Source: Natrarchaeobaculum sulfurireducens (GTDB taxonomy: Archaea; Halobacteriota; Halobacteria; Halobacteriales; Natrialbaceae). From it: 64,000 nt of DNA. Under the pieces are notes generated by a model that did no database searches, was not told the DNA's origin, and worked only from the letters and a program-made list of their open reading frames with translations. The translations under genes were made by a program, and so were the position numbers. Below are positions 26,136 to 34,848 of this stretch, piece after piece (position 1 is the stretch's first letter; each line of letters starts with the position of its first letter). The stretch covers positions 558,001-622,000 of the forward strand of contig NZ_CP024047.1 of the NCBI RefSeq assembly GCF_003430825.1, written 5' to 3'.

Positions 26136-27272
26136 TTACCGCAGGCAGGCCGCGACGACCTCGAGCATCTTCTCGCCCCGAACTTCGTCGGCGAACAGCG
26201 GGACGCGACGGACGTCAGGCCCGCGGAATAGCTCCTGGGCCTCCATCAGCGCCCCCTGTTGGACGTCCCAGCGTCGCTGACAGAACGCACAGTCCTCGAG
26301 GTCGGGCTGGAGAAACACCCCGTCGACGTCCTCGGTGACGTCCGACAGCGGCTCCATGACGCGGTTGACGACGACCGTCCCGACCGGGATGTCGAACTCC
26401 TGGAGTTGTTCGCGCAGCCGTTTGGACTCGAAGACGCTCATCTCCTCGGGCACCATGACGATCCGGAAATCCGTCCGCGTGGGGTCCCGAAGGGCGGCTC
26501 GCAACCGTTCGATTCGCTCGCGCAACACGTCCAGATCCTCGAGCTCGTGCTCTTCGGTCGGTGGCTCCTCGCCGCCGAACATCCCCTTCATCCCTTCGAA
26601 CATGCCGCTCAGCCGTTGGCGAACCTGCATGATACGGCCGACCATCGAGTCCATCACCTCGGGTAACTGGAGCAGTCGAAGCGTGTGCCCCGTCGGGGCC
26701 GTGTCGACGACGACCCGGTCAAACCGGGGGTCGTCCAGATACTCGAGTAAGAGTTGCATCGCCGCGGCCTCGTCGGCACCGGGCATCGCGCCGCCGCCGA
26801 AGATGGCGTCCATCGGGTTCTCGTCGCCGAGCATCTCGCCGAGACCGCCGAGTCCGCCGGGTGCCTCCGCACCATCGCCGACGAGGGTCGCCTGGCCGCG
26901 TTCGATCGCCGCTTCGGGGTCGATCTCGGCGGCGTACAGCGGAACGTCGTCTCGAATGCGTCCAGGTTCGGCTGGAATGTCACACTCGTAGGTATCTGAT
27001 AGCGAGTGAGCCGGGTCCGTCGAAACGACGAGCGTTCGGACCCCCGAGCGGGCGCTATCCAGTGCTGTCGCCGCCGCCATCGTGGTCTTACCCACACCGC
27101 CTTTGCCGCCGTAGAGTACGTACTCCGGCCCCTCGAGCGGTTCGTCGATGGGGTCGACGTCGACCGTCTCGCGCTCGTCGCCGACGGAGTCGGTGGGCGT
27201 CACCTCGATCGTGTTGTCCTCGCGCTCGGCGTCCGATTCCTCGTTGGCCGGCTCGACGTCGAGTCCGCTCAT
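26136..27272 (-). CDS. ArsA/Get3-family ATPase
   Basis: A 378-residue cytosolic P-loop ATPase of the ArsA/Get3 (TRC40) family. After an acidic leader of about 50 residues come the deviant Walker A YGGKGGVGKTTMAAA, switch I in STDPAHSLSDTYE, and switch II DTAPTGHTLRLL. A hydrophobic Met-rich segment (MQVRQRLSGMFEGMKGMFGG) resembles the Get3 client-binding region. CAFCQRR supplies the C-x2-C of Get3 zinc dimers. A role in tail-anchored membrane protein targeting is more likely than arsenite export, since no arsB/arsR genes are nearby. ATG 27272 is preferred over an upstream in-frame start. Confidence 0.9.
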   Translation of the reverse strand: MSGLDVEPANEESDAEREDNTIEVTPTDSVGDERETVDVDPIDEPLEGPEYVLYGGKGGVGKTTMAAATALDSARSGVRTLVVSTDPAHSLSDTYECDIPAEPGRIRDDVPLYAAEIDPEAAIERGQATLVGDGAEAPGGLGGLGEMLGDENPMDAIFGGGAMPGADEAAAMQLLLEYLDDPRFDRVVVDTAPTGHTLRLLQLPEVMDSMVGRIMQVRQRLSGMFEGMKGMFGGEEPPTEEHELEDLDVLRERIERLRAALRDPTRTDFRIVMVPEEMSVFESKRLREQLQEFDIPVGTVVVNRVMEPLSDVTEDVDGVFLQPDLEDCAFCQRRWDVQQGALMEAQELFRGPDVRRVPLFADEVRGEKMLEVVAACLR

Positions 27273-27428
27273 GCCCCCCCGTTTCCGTCCGGGACACGAG
27301 TATTCGTCGGTTGGGACCGTTCGCGAACGCCGGCCGGGTAGCTGTGCTCGCACCCGGTGTGCCCTCTGTTACCTTATATTCTCTGTACAATCTTAATACG
27401 ATGAGGGTGTTGTATCCATCTGAGGCGA

Positions 27429-27441
27429 ACGGTTATATACG
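27429..27441 (+). promoter_or_regulatory. TATA box ahead of the uORF/zinc-ribbon gene
   Basis: GGTTATATACGAG is centred about 32 nt before the ATG at 27467 and about 70 nt before the zinc-ribbon ATG at 27505. The box therefore predicts a transcript that begins close to the short upstream reading frame. Confidence 0.6.
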
Positions 27442-27466
27442 AGGTCGATGTTCCAACGGTCGAACG

Positions 27467-27508
27467 ATGGGACCCGGACGGTCTGTCCACCCACGTACTA
27501 ACCCATGA
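27467..27508 (+). CDS. Putative 13-codon upstream ORF
   Basis: ATG 27467 starts MGPGRSVHPRTNP and stops at TGA 27506-27508, overlapping the ATG of the zinc-ribbon gene in an ATGA junction. The TATA box at 27429-27441 places transcription start near 27462, so this start is near-leaderless and would be read first. The arrangement suggests translational coupling or attenuation. Peptide production is inferred. Confidence 0.4.
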   Translation: MGPGRSVHPRTNP

Positions 27509-27762
27509 CGCCACAGCTTACGACGCCCGACCTTCGAGACACGACCGACACCGCCTCAACGTATCCCTTCCCGTACGGCGGATCGCACTCCGGCGTGGCT
27601 ATTCCACACCATCGCTGCCGTGGCGTGCTTCGATCCGTCGACGGCGACGGTCCGATCGGTGCCGCTGGAACACTCGAGTGTCCCGTTTGTCACGGGGAGA
27701 CGACGAGCGGCGCGGGTCTGTTCGCCTGTGTTGACTGCTCGTGGACCGGTACGCTACGCTGA
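27505..27762 (+). CDS. Small zinc-ribbon protein (haloarchaeal)
   Basis: An 85-residue protein whose C-terminal half is a zinc ribbon: LECPVCHGE and LFACVDCSWTG supply two C-x2-C knuckles. The N-terminal 50 residues are polar and contain one further Cys (HHRCRG). It matches the style of the many haloarchaeal one-domain zinc proteins, which often act in regulation or as RNA/DNA-binding cofactors. Its start overlaps a short upstream ORF. Confidence 0.7.
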   Translation: MTPQLTTPDLRDTTDTASTYPFPYGGSHSGVAIPHHRCRGVLRSVDGDGPIGAAGTLECPVCHGETTSGAGLFACVDCSWTGTLR

Positions 27763-27782
27763 GTCCGGTTGCACCCGTCGAG

Positions 27783-28883
27783 TCACCCGAAGTACGTCGC
27801 CAGTCGCTCGGCCGCTTCCTCGATCCGCGGCGTCACTAGCGCGAACCGGAGCCACTCGCGTCGGGACTCGCCGAAGGCTTCGCCGGGCATCCCCGCGACT
27901 CCAGCCTCGTCGATCAGCCGGTAGGTGTTCTCGAGTGTCCCTGGGAAGCCGTCGAACCGAGCCATGACGTAGAACGCCCCCTGGGGCGTGGTGTATTCTG
28001 CGCCCACAGCGTCGAGTGCATCGGTGAACGTCTCGACGCGCTCGCGAAGCAGGTCACGGTTGCGCTCGTAGTACGCTGGCTCGGTCTCCCGAAGCGCGTT
28101 CAGGACGGCGTACTGGCCCGGTCGCGTCGTCGAGACGTTGACCAGCATGTGCCGACTCCGGGCGTTTTCGACCAGGTCGTGCGGGAAAATCGCGTAGCCA
28201 ACGCGGACACCCGTGATCGCCATCGACTTCGAGAACCCGTTCGTGACGATCCGGTGAGCGGACTCGACTTCGAGGGCGCTCGCGAACCGCCCCTCGAGGT
28301 CGAAGTGGTCGTACACCTCGTCGCTGACGAGGAGCGCGTCGTGCTCTTCGGCGATGGCGACGAGTTTTCGGATCGTCTCTGCGGGGTATATCGCACCCGT
28401 CGGGTTGTTCGGTGAGTTGACGACGATCGCGGCGGTCTCCTCGCTCGCTGCCTCGCGGACGGCTGCCGGGTCGAGCTGGCCGTCTGCGTCCGTCGCGACG
28501 AACGTCTGGCGGCCGCCGAGCATCGTCGTCTTCCCTGGGTAGTAGGGATAGACCGGGTCGGTCAGCAGGATCTCGTCGCCACGGTCGCGCTCGAGTGCGC
28601 GAGCCATGGCCAGATAGTTCGCTTCGCCTGTCCCGTTCGTGATGATGACCTGCTCGACGTCGACACCGCGACGGGTTGCGATCTCCTCGCGAAGCTCCGT
28701 CAGCCCCACACTCGGCGCGTACTGGAAGGCGTCGGGCTCGAGATCGGCGTACTCTCGCAATCCGTCGCGGAGCGCCGTGGGCGGCTCCCAGTCGGGGTTT
28801 CCGCTGACGACGTCGATCACATCGCGGTCGGCGTCGGCCGCGTACTTCATCACTCGAAAGAACAGCGGCGTCTCGTACTCCAT
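27783..28883 (-). CDS. PLP-dependent aminotransferase, class I/II
   Basis: A 366-residue fold-type I aminotransferase. Features in order are the substrate-recognition DVVSGNPDWEPP, the phosphate-binding TNGTGEANYLAMARAL, NSPNNPTGAIY (the Asn contacting PLP), SDEVYDHF (Asp to the pyridine nitrogen), the Schiff-base Lys in TNGFSKSMAITGVRVGY and a C-terminal Arg in REWLRFALVTP. It resembles the aspartate/aromatic aminotransferase subgroup; the amino donor is not predictable. It is convergent with the zinc-ribbon gene and has a second class I/II homologue at 44923-45984. Confidence 0.9.
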   Translation of the reverse strand: MEYETPLFFRVMKYAADADRDVIDVVSGNPDWEPPTALRDGLREYADLEPDAFQYAPSVGLTELREEIATRRGVDVEQVIITNGTGEANYLAMARALERDRGDEILLTDPVYPYYPGKTTMLGGRQTFVATDADGQLDPAAVREAASEETAAIVVNSPNNPTGAIYPAETIRKLVAIAEEHDALLVSDEVYDHFDLEGRFASALEVESAHRIVTNGFSKSMAITGVRVGYAIFPHDLVENARSRHMLVNVSTTRPGQYAVLNALRETEPAYYERNRDLLRERVETFTDALDAVGAEYTTPQGAFYVMARFDGFPGTLENTYRLIDEAGVAGMPGEAFGESRREWLRFALVTPRIEEAAERLATYFG

Positions 28884-28974
28884 ACCTCAACTGGGAGCGC
28901 TCGCCGGTCGTGTTTTTCGATCGGCCTCAGGCGTTGGGACGGGAAGATTATGCCAGTAGGAATAGCTGTTAGCC

Positions 28975-29304
28975 ATGATGACCGCCCTCCGCGAGTACGG
29001 CCTCACCGTCCTCTTTGGACCGATTCTCCCGCCGTCGACCGGTCGGACGCTCCTGCTCGTCGGCGCGATCGTCGTTTCGTCCGTCTTGCTCACCGCCCGG
29101 ATGAGACCCGCCGACGGTGGCGTTCGATTGGCCCTGTTTTGCGGCGGGACGTCGCTCCTGTTGGTCGGCGCGTCGACGCTCCCGACCGATCGCCGGTGGC
29201 TCGTTGCGGGATTGCGATTCACAGCGCTTCTCGCACTCAGTGCGATGCTCTTCGTCCTCGCGGGACTGCTGGTCTTTCTCTGGGGGATGCAACAGCCCAA
29301 GTGA
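28975..29304 (+). CDS. Three-helix membrane protein, hypothetical
   Basis: A 109-residue protein with three clear hydrophobic segments (about 21-39, 51-66 and 79-104) and short polar loops. It begins with two Met codons (28975 and 28978). No family was recognised. It lies upstream of the CinA gene on the same strand, about 90 nt away. Confidence 0.6.
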   Translation: MMTALREYGLTVLFGPILPPSTGRTLLLVGAIVVSSVLLTARMRPADGGVRLALFCGGTSLLLVGASTLPTDRRWLVAGLRFTALLALSAMLFVLAGLLVFLWGMQQPK

Positions 29305-29397
29305 CCCGCGCTCTCTCGAATGCCTGTCCGCACGCACTCGCTGTGAACGCGTCGGTTGCCCCTCCCTTTGACAACCCCGTCGCCCGTCCCCTCGAGC

Positions 29398-29907
29398 ATG
29401 CACGTCGACATCGACCCCGACCTGCCCGAGCGGGTCGGCGACGCCTTGCGCGAGACTGACGCGACGCTTGCGGTCGCCGAATCCTGTACCGGCGGGCTCA
29501 TCGGGGCCGCGATCACGGCGGTACCGGGCTCGAGCGACTACTTCGACGCCGCCCTCGCCACGTACGCCTACGGCGCGAAGCGTCGCCACCTCGGCGTCAA
29601 CCGCGAATCGCTCGATGAACATGGTGCCGTTTCCGAGCCGGTTGCCCTCGAGATGGCCAGGGGTGTCCGAGACGCCTGTGACGTTACGTGGGGTGTCTCC
29701 ACGACCGGGATCGCTGGCCCCACGGGCGGTACGGCGGACGACCCCGTTGGCACGGTGTACGTCGGCATCGCCTACGCCGGTCCCTGGGGTAGCGAGTCGT
29801 CGTACGCGACGGCCTCCCGATACGTCTTCGACGGCGACCGGACGGCCGTCCGCGAGCAGACCGTCGAACGCGCACTCGAGGACCTTCTCACCGAGATCGA
29901 CGCCTGA
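29398..29907 (+). CDS. CinA C-terminal domain protein (NMN amidohydrolase type)
   Basis: A 169-residue stand-alone CinA C-terminal domain, equivalent to PncC, which deamidates nicotinamide mononucleotide in the pyridine-nucleotide cycle. Signatures are AVAESCTGGLIGAAIT at residues 23-38 with the catalytic Ser, then SDYFDAALATYAYGAKR, and TTGIAGPTGGT (about 102-112). The long frame begins at 29356, but ATG 29398 gives the usual family N-terminus. No MoaB-like N-terminal domain is present, as in other archaea. Cytosolic. Confidence 0.88.
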   Translation: MHVDIDPDLPERVGDALRETDATLAVAESCTGGLIGAAITAVPGSSDYFDAALATYAYGAKRRHLGVNRESLDEHGAVSEPVALEMARGVRDACDVTWGVSTTGIAGPTGGTADDPVGTVYVGIAYAGPWGSESSYATASRYVFDGDRTAVREQTVERALEDLLTEIDA

Positions 29908-29991
29908 GAGTGGGTCGCCGTCCGAAACCGGTCGCTAATCGAGACAGTCAGAGAGAAAGGTATTCGGGGACACCGCAGCGAGTAGGAGTAG

Positions 29992-30489
29992 ATGAACAAG
30001 AAGGGGCACGTACTCAACGCTATACTGTTGAGCGTCGGACTCGGATATCTCCTCGAGCCAGCGACCGAACCGGGCGAGATCATGGTGACGCTCGAGACGA
30101 TGCTGATGATCGGCGTTCCCGTAACACTCGGGGCGCTGTTTCCGGACGTCGACACCGACTTCGGCAAGCACCGCAAGACGCTGCACAACCTGCCAGTGCT
30201 TGCCGCGTTTGTCGCCTTCCCGTACGTCTTCGGAAACCTCGAGTACGTCTGGATCGGCGTCCTGACTCACTACGTGCTGGACGTCGCGGGAAGCAGACGC
30301 GGTATCGCGCTGTTCTACCCGCTGTCGCCGAAAGAGTACAACCTCCCGTTCGGGGTTCCAGTCAGCAGTAGCAAAGCAACCCTCGTGACGGTGCTGGTCA
30401 CGATTGCCGAAGTGGCTCTTGCAGCGGTGATCATCTTCGAGGTGCCCCAGTGGGGCTTCGAGCTCGGCCGACAGACGCTCGGACTCTGA
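29992..30489 (+). CDS. YdjM-family membrane-bound metal-dependent hydrolase
   Basis: A 165-residue membrane protein of the YdjM/LexA-binding-like hydrolase family (DUF457-related). The HVLNA near the N-terminus (GHVLNAILLSVGLG), the PDVDTDFGKHRKTLHNLP segment with clustered Asp/His, and LTHYVLDVAGSRRG are the conserved polar motifs set among about four hydrophobic helices. The biochemical activity of the family is not well defined. ATG 29992 is the only good start. Confidence 0.82.
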   Translation: MNKKGHVLNAILLSVGLGYLLEPATEPGEIMVTLETMLMIGVPVTLGALFPDVDTDFGKHRKTLHNLPVLAAFVAFPYVFGNLEYVWIGVLTHYVLDVAGSRRGIALFYPLSPKEYNLPFGVPVSSSKATLVTVLVTIAEVALAAVIIFEVPQWGFELGRQTLGL

Positions 30490-30586
30490 ACTGGCTCGTT
30501 GCCGGTATCCGAAGGAGTGTTGCCTATCGTCAGAGTAATATGTAATTCTGCCGAACTTATTGCTCATGCTGTCGTTTCCCACGTCG

Positions 30587-31774
30587 ATGCGAGTCCTCGC
30601 TGTCGTCGCCCTCGCCGTCGTGCTGTCCGTCGTTGGCGCCGTCGGCGTTATTGCCCTCGACATCGACGTCCTCGCGAGCGATCCCGATGCCGACGCGCTG
30701 GTCGATGAGGTACTCGAGACGCACGGCGACGTCGAGACGATTCAGGCGACGCGTCACTCGAGCTACGAACTCTACCACACGCGCGACGATGGGCCAACCA
30801 CGGGCGAAACCACCGCCGAGGTCTGGAAGCGGTTCCCCGACCAGTCCCGGACCGAGGTGACCTCGAGTACGGCACCAGAGTTCGACGTCGGCGACGTTCG
30901 CGTCGTCGACGGCACCACGTTCAAACAGTACGATGCCAGGGCAGAGTCGATGCTGGTCGACGACGACTGGGATGGCGAGGCGATCGACTGGGGAGCGGAC
31001 ACACACGACGTCGATCTCGAGGCGGCCTACCTAGGGACCGAAACCGTCGACGACCGAGAGGCCCACGTCGTCGAGATCGAACCGGCCGACGACGAGACGG
31101 CCGACGGGATCAGCCTCCTCGTCGGCGATACGGAGTTCGCCCTCGAGGTCGGCGCGGACGAGGACGCGAACGCGACGCGGACGACGACCTGGTGGATCGA
31201 CGCCGACGCTGGCTTCCCGATCAAAGAGCGAATCGAGAGCGAGTACGAGAACCCGGACGAGCACGTCTTCCAGCGCGAGCGGGAGGTCCGGACGGTCACC
31301 TATGAAAACGCTACATTCGACGACCCCATCGACGACGATCGGTTCGTGGTCGACCCGCCAGCGGGGACCGACGTCTACGAGCCGTCCGACTCGGTCGACG
31401 TCGACACCCTCGCGGAGGCCAACGAAGCCGTCCCGTTCGACGTCCAGAAACCACCCGTTCCCGACCGATTCGAGCGCGTCATCGTGAGTGCGAGCGAGTT
31501 TCAGGGCGACGTCAGCGTCGACGCACTCTACCGCGATGGCGAACTCGAGGACGGCGACGAAATTTACGTTCACGTCTCCGACGCTCCGTTCGATCGCGGG
31601 GAGATAAAAGAGCAATCGGTCGGCGACCACGGCGGGGACGTCGTCTCGACCGCGGTAGGAACGGGCTACACCTGGGAATGTGACGGCATCTACTACGAAC
31701 TCGTCGTCGACGACGACCAGCGAGACGATGATGCGTTCGCGATCGAACTCGCCGAGGGGATCGCCTGTTCCTGA
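30587..31774 (+). CDS. LolA-like secreted or membrane-anchored protein
   Basis: A 395-residue acidic protein with one N-terminal hydrophobic segment (MRVLAVVALAVVLSVVGAVG). The mature part has the LolA/LppX-like repeated strand pattern that begins with the helix VDEVLETHGDVETIQATR (about 40-55) and continues through YEL...TTAEVWKRFPDQSRTEV. These folds bind hydrophobic or lipid ligands at the cell surface. A C-terminal domain (about 285-395) resembles DUF4367. ATG 30587 is preferred over 30560 because it places the basic residue and hydrophobic core as in a signal peptide. Ligand unknown. Confidence 0.75.
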   Translation: MRVLAVVALAVVLSVVGAVGVIALDIDVLASDPDADALVDEVLETHGDVETIQATRHSSYELYHTRDDGPTTGETTAEVWKRFPDQSRTEVTSSTAPEFDVGDVRVVDGTTFKQYDARAESMLVDDDWDGEAIDWGADTHDVDLEAAYLGTETVDDREAHVVEIEPADDETADGISLLVGDTEFALEVGADEDANATRTTTWWIDADAGFPIKERIESEYENPDEHVFQREREVRTVTYENATFDDPIDDDRFVVDPPAGTDVYEPSDSVDVDTLAEANEAVPFDVQKPPVPDRFERVIVSASEFQGDVSVDALYRDGELEDGDEIYVHVSDAPFDRGEIKEQSVGDHGGDVVSTAVGTGYTWECDGIYYELVVDDDQRDDDAFAIELAEGIACS

Positions 31775-31926
31775 CCCGGTCGTCCCGTCGCCGCCTTCAG
31801 TTCTCGAGACGCGTCCCCGGAACGGTTCACATAGCCCGGAGAAACCGTCGGCTACCGTTTGGACGGTGTGACAATCGAGGCGGAAGTCGCCCGACGGCTC
31901 GAGTGTCCTCGAGCGTTTGCCGGGCG

Positions 31927-32961
31927 TTATCGGCGGTTCGGCCCCCACTCCTCGCAGGCGTCCATATCGTCCATCGCCTGCTCGTGACGACCACAGTAAG
32001 GAACTATTCCGGACGAGGAGCGGACGTACTCGAAGTGCCGGCAGTTGCCACAGTAGTTGTCGCCTGCACTCTCGGTGGCGGCGTTTGCGGTCGGTGACTC
32101 GACGATTTCGGCGTCGTGGCCGTCGCCCGTCTCGCCTCCGTCGAGCGGCGAGGAGATGTCGGAGGCGGCCGACCCGCCGTCGCTCGTCGCCACACCGGCG
32201 CGTCGAGTCGACGACGTCGAACCTCGAGACTGAGTTTGAGATTGCCCGCCCGTACTCGAGAGACCGTCATACGAGAAGCTGGTCGCGTCGTCGCTCGTGG
32301 TGTGCTCGTCGGGCGTGTTCGTCTGGGTTTCGACGTTCCCATCCGGTGTTTCGCCGAAGAAGCCGACGCCGCCGAAACCAGTTGATTCGGGCTCCGAATC
32401 GGGTGCTTCGACGACGGTCTGGTTGTGTCGGGTGACGTTCATTTCGAGCATGCCGCCGGGGTCGTTTCGCGTTTTGAAGTTGACGACGGCGGTGAACAGA
32501 CACCAGACGGCGATGAACAGCCCGAGGAGGTAGACGGCCGAGACCTGCAGCGTGAGGTCGTCACCCATGCCACGCCAGTGAATCGGATAGGCGTACCAGA
32601 AGAGCGTGACACCGAACAGACAGAGGCTCGCACTGATCGCCCCCGCCGCACGCACCCAGCGGCCGGCCGGCAACACGAGGAAGACGCCGACTAGTGCCGC
32701 AGGGACGCCGAGACCTGCCATAACGCCAGCGAGACGAACTGAGGCGTAGTGGTCGATGCTTCCCGCCGCTGATGCCTCGATGGTCCCGAACGGATCGGCG
32801 ACCGAGGTCGCAGCGCCCGAGAAGAGATCGGTCGTCGCGACGACGAGGGCAATCACCGAGAGCACCGCACCGAGGAGGACGAGCCCCGTCCCCGTGTACA
32901 ACCGCCGGAGGCTGGTCACCTCCCGAGCGTTCCCGTCGTAGGCCTCCGTCAGGCTTGTCAT
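31927..32961 (-). CDS. Haloarchaeal four-helix membrane protein with C-terminal Cys cluster
   Basis: A 344-residue protein. Four membrane segments lie between about residues 20 and 170. A long Ser/Thr/Gly-rich, probably disordered linker (about 190-300) follows, then a C-terminal DNYCGNCRHFEYVRSSSG...YCGRHEQAMDDMDACEEW motif with four cysteines and two histidines, likely a zinc-binding site. The C-terminal pattern is known from several haloarchaeal membrane proteins, without known function. ATG 32961 is chosen over an in-frame start at 32988. Confidence 0.72.
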   Translation of the reverse strand: MTSLTEAYDGNAREVTSLRRLYTGTGLVLLGAVLSVIALVVATTDLFSGAATSVADPFGTIEASAAGSIDHYASVRLAGVMAGLGVPAALVGVFLVLPAGRWVRAAGAISASLCLFGVTLFWYAYPIHWRGMGDDLTLQVSAVYLLGLFIAVWCLFTAVVNFKTRNDPGGMLEMNVTRHNQTVVEAPDSEPESTGFGGVGFFGETPDGNVETQTNTPDEHTTSDDATSFSYDGLSSTGGQSQTQSRGSTSSTRRAGVATSDGGSAASDISSPLDGGETGDGHDAEIVESPTANAATESAGDNYCGNCRHFEYVRSSSGIVPYCGRHEQAMDDMDACEEWGPNRR

Positions 32962-33083
32962 GCGGTGGCGTTCGTTCTCCCTCCACAAAACGATACGTCA
33001 GACACACCTCGGCTGCCAGAGAGGTTTGTCGGGAGGTCGTGGAAACGAAAGCTTGAATCGACGGGCTCTCGAATCGGTCAGAC

Positions 33084-33371
33084 ATGAGCGACGACGATGA
33101 CGACTCGGAGCCGGCGGTCGCACTCGGGGAACGGACGCCGGTCGAGGGCGCACCACTCGCACGTGTGAGTTCGCGGCTGACCTGGCCAAAAGAGAAAAGC
33201 GAAGTCGATCGCCTCGAGGGCGACAGCGTGATCCGGACGCCCGATGGGGCTCGCGAACTCTCAGCGGTTCTCGAGGACGTCGAGGAGACGTACTTCGAGC
33301 GCCACCAAGAGTTCGAAACCCACGTGCGCGAGGTCATCGGTACGGGTCCGATCCCGACGACTGACGAGTAA
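33084..33371 (+). CDS. DUF5789-family protein
   Basis: A 95-residue acidic, soluble protein. The segment LARVSSRLTWPKEKSEVDRL and the following EGDSVIRTPDGARELSAVLE are characteristic of the haloarchaeal DUF5789 family, whose function is unknown. It ends only 5 nt before the GTG of the CPBP-family gene, so the two genes probably form an operon. Confidence 0.72.
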   Translation: MSDDDDDSEPAVALGERTPVEGAPLARVSSRLTWPKEKSEVDRLEGDSVIRTPDGARELSAVLEDVEETYFERHQEFETHVREVIGTGPIPTTDE

Positions 33372-33376
33372 CGACA

Positions 33377-34069
33377 GTGGCGACCGAGGACGGCACCTCC
33401 GGATGGCTCCGCGACCAGTTTAATCGTCTCTCCTGGTTTCAGAAGTCGCTGTTGACGGGAGCCATCCTGACGATTCTGTGGACGAACACCGTCTCTGGTG
33501 ATCTCGAGCGGCGGGTACTCGTCGACAGCGTACTCCTGATTGGCGGCCCACTCGCGCTCGCGGTGACTCACCGACGACACATCGGGTGGACGATCAACCG
33601 CGTCGCCGTCCGTAACGCAGTCTTGCTTTCGATGTTCGTCCTTCCCTTTTATCTGATCGGATCGACGCTGCCGACGATCAGGGAGTTTTACCCGATGTGG
33701 CACACGACGGTAGCCCCGGAAACGTTTCTCCCACACGCCGTCCAGTTGTTCGTCCTCGCGGTCGCCGCCGAGACCTACTACCGTGGTTTGCTCTGTGTCG
33801 GTGTCAAAGAGATCGGCTTCAAAGCGGTCCTCATCAGCCCCATCGTCTACATGATCCACCACTCGACGAAACCCCCCATCGAATTCTTGCTCTCCGGGCC
33901 GACGGACGTCCTCTTCGGCGCCGTCGACTACAAATCGAACTCTATCCTTCCGTCGGTGATCGCCCACGGTGCCGGCCTCGTCTTACTCGACTGGCTCGTT
34001 CTCCACGACCCGCTGTTCGATCCAATGCCGTTCCTGTCAGCACTCGAGTGGCTCCCCATCCCGCTGTGA
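33377..34069 (+). CDS. CPBP/CAAX-protease-like membrane protein with altered active site
   Basis: A 230-residue, 7-8 helix membrane protein with the CPBP (Rce1-like) layout. Motif 1 reads AETYYR, where the family has EExxxR, so the first Glu is Ala. Motif 2 is in YMIHHSTKP and motif 3 in SVIAHGAGL. CPBP proteins are glutamate intramembrane proteases or, where the motif decays, membrane scaffolds. The missing Glu argues for loss of, or change in, catalysis (inference). GTG 33377 follows the DUF5789 stop by 5 nt. Confidence 0.7.
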   Translation: MATEDGTSGWLRDQFNRLSWFQKSLLTGAILTILWTNTVSGDLERRVLVDSVLLIGGPLALAVTHRRHIGWTINRVAVRNAVLLSMFVLPFYLIGSTLPTIREFYPMWHTTVAPETFLPHAVQLFVLAVAAETYYRGLLCVGVKEIGFKAVLISPIVYMIHHSTKPPIEFLLSGPTDVLFGAVDYKSNSILPSVIAHGAGLVLLDWLVLHDPLFDPMPFLSALEWLPIPL

Positions 34070-34145
34070 TCGCCGGGACCGAGGCGACCCGGTGCGGTCG
34101 GTAACTGGGGGACGGTTTAACTCGCGTGCCGACGAACCACCGTAC

Positions 34146-34622
34146 ATGAGTCTCCCACTCGATCCCGAGACGATCGATCCCGACGACTACGGCGAGAAAC
34201 AGGCCGTCCTCGAGATGGGCCACGAGGAAGCGATCGACCACGTCCGCGAAGTCTGTGAAGACGTGGGGTTCGGCATCCCCGTCGAGTTCTCACCCTCGGA
34301 GCTGTTGAACGAGAAGGTCGACGCCGACCGCGACCCCTACTACGTACTCGGAGCCTGTAACCCCGAAATCGCCGATCGGGCGCTCGAGCAGACGATGGGG
34401 ATCGGCGGACTCTTCCCGTGTAATATGATCGTCTGGGAGGAAACGCCGGGCCGCCAGCGCGTCTACCACGTCTCGATCATGAAGATCGCCCGCCTGCTCG
34501 GGATTGCCCCGAACGACGAGGCGTGGGCCGAGATCATCGACGAGACCGGCGACTACGTCGAGGAGACGTTCGAGAAACTCGAGACGATCGAGACCGAACA
34601 CACTGAGGGGGACGACGACTGA
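34146..34622 (+). CDS. DUF302-family protein
   Basis: A 158-residue soluble, acidic protein. A DUF302 fold is indicated by AIDHVREVCEDVGFGIP, then PYYVLGACNPEIADRALE and GGLFPCNMIVWEE, matching the family's conserved LGACNP and LPCNV-type motifs. Function is unknown; members bind small ligands or metals in some structures. The open frame begins at 33969, but the family N-terminus starts at ATG 34146. Confidence 0.8.
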   Translation: MSLPLDPETIDPDDYGEKQAVLEMGHEEAIDHVREVCEDVGFGIPVEFSPSELLNEKVDADRDPYYVLGACNPEIADRALEQTMGIGGLFPCNMIVWEETPGRQRVYHVSIMKIARLLGIAPNDEAWAEIIDETGDYVEETFEKLETIETEHTEGDDD

Positions 34623-34800
34623 GGTGTGCCCATACGCCGGTTTCGACCTATCTACGACCTGCGTACGATTGTGCTGGAACTGATCGACCGGCCGACCGAA
34701 CCGACAGGGACGAACGCCCGTAGCCGTCGCCGAATCGCTCGAGGCGAGGCTATTCGACCAGCCAGCCGTTTAATGCGTGGCATCGTACACGCACAGGATA

Positions 34801-34848
34801 ATGTCGTCTCGAGCGAACCGATTCTCGATCAATGGTGGTCCAGCGTGA
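34801..34848 (+). CDS. Possible 15-codon upstream ORF
   Basis: ATG 34801 lies about 28 nt downstream of the TATA-like CGTTTAATG (34768-34776), a typical leaderless position. It encodes 15 residues before TGA 34846-34848 and overlaps the Tat-metzincin start (34832) in another frame. Without expression data it could be chance. Confidence 0.25.
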   Translation: MSSRANRFSINGGPA

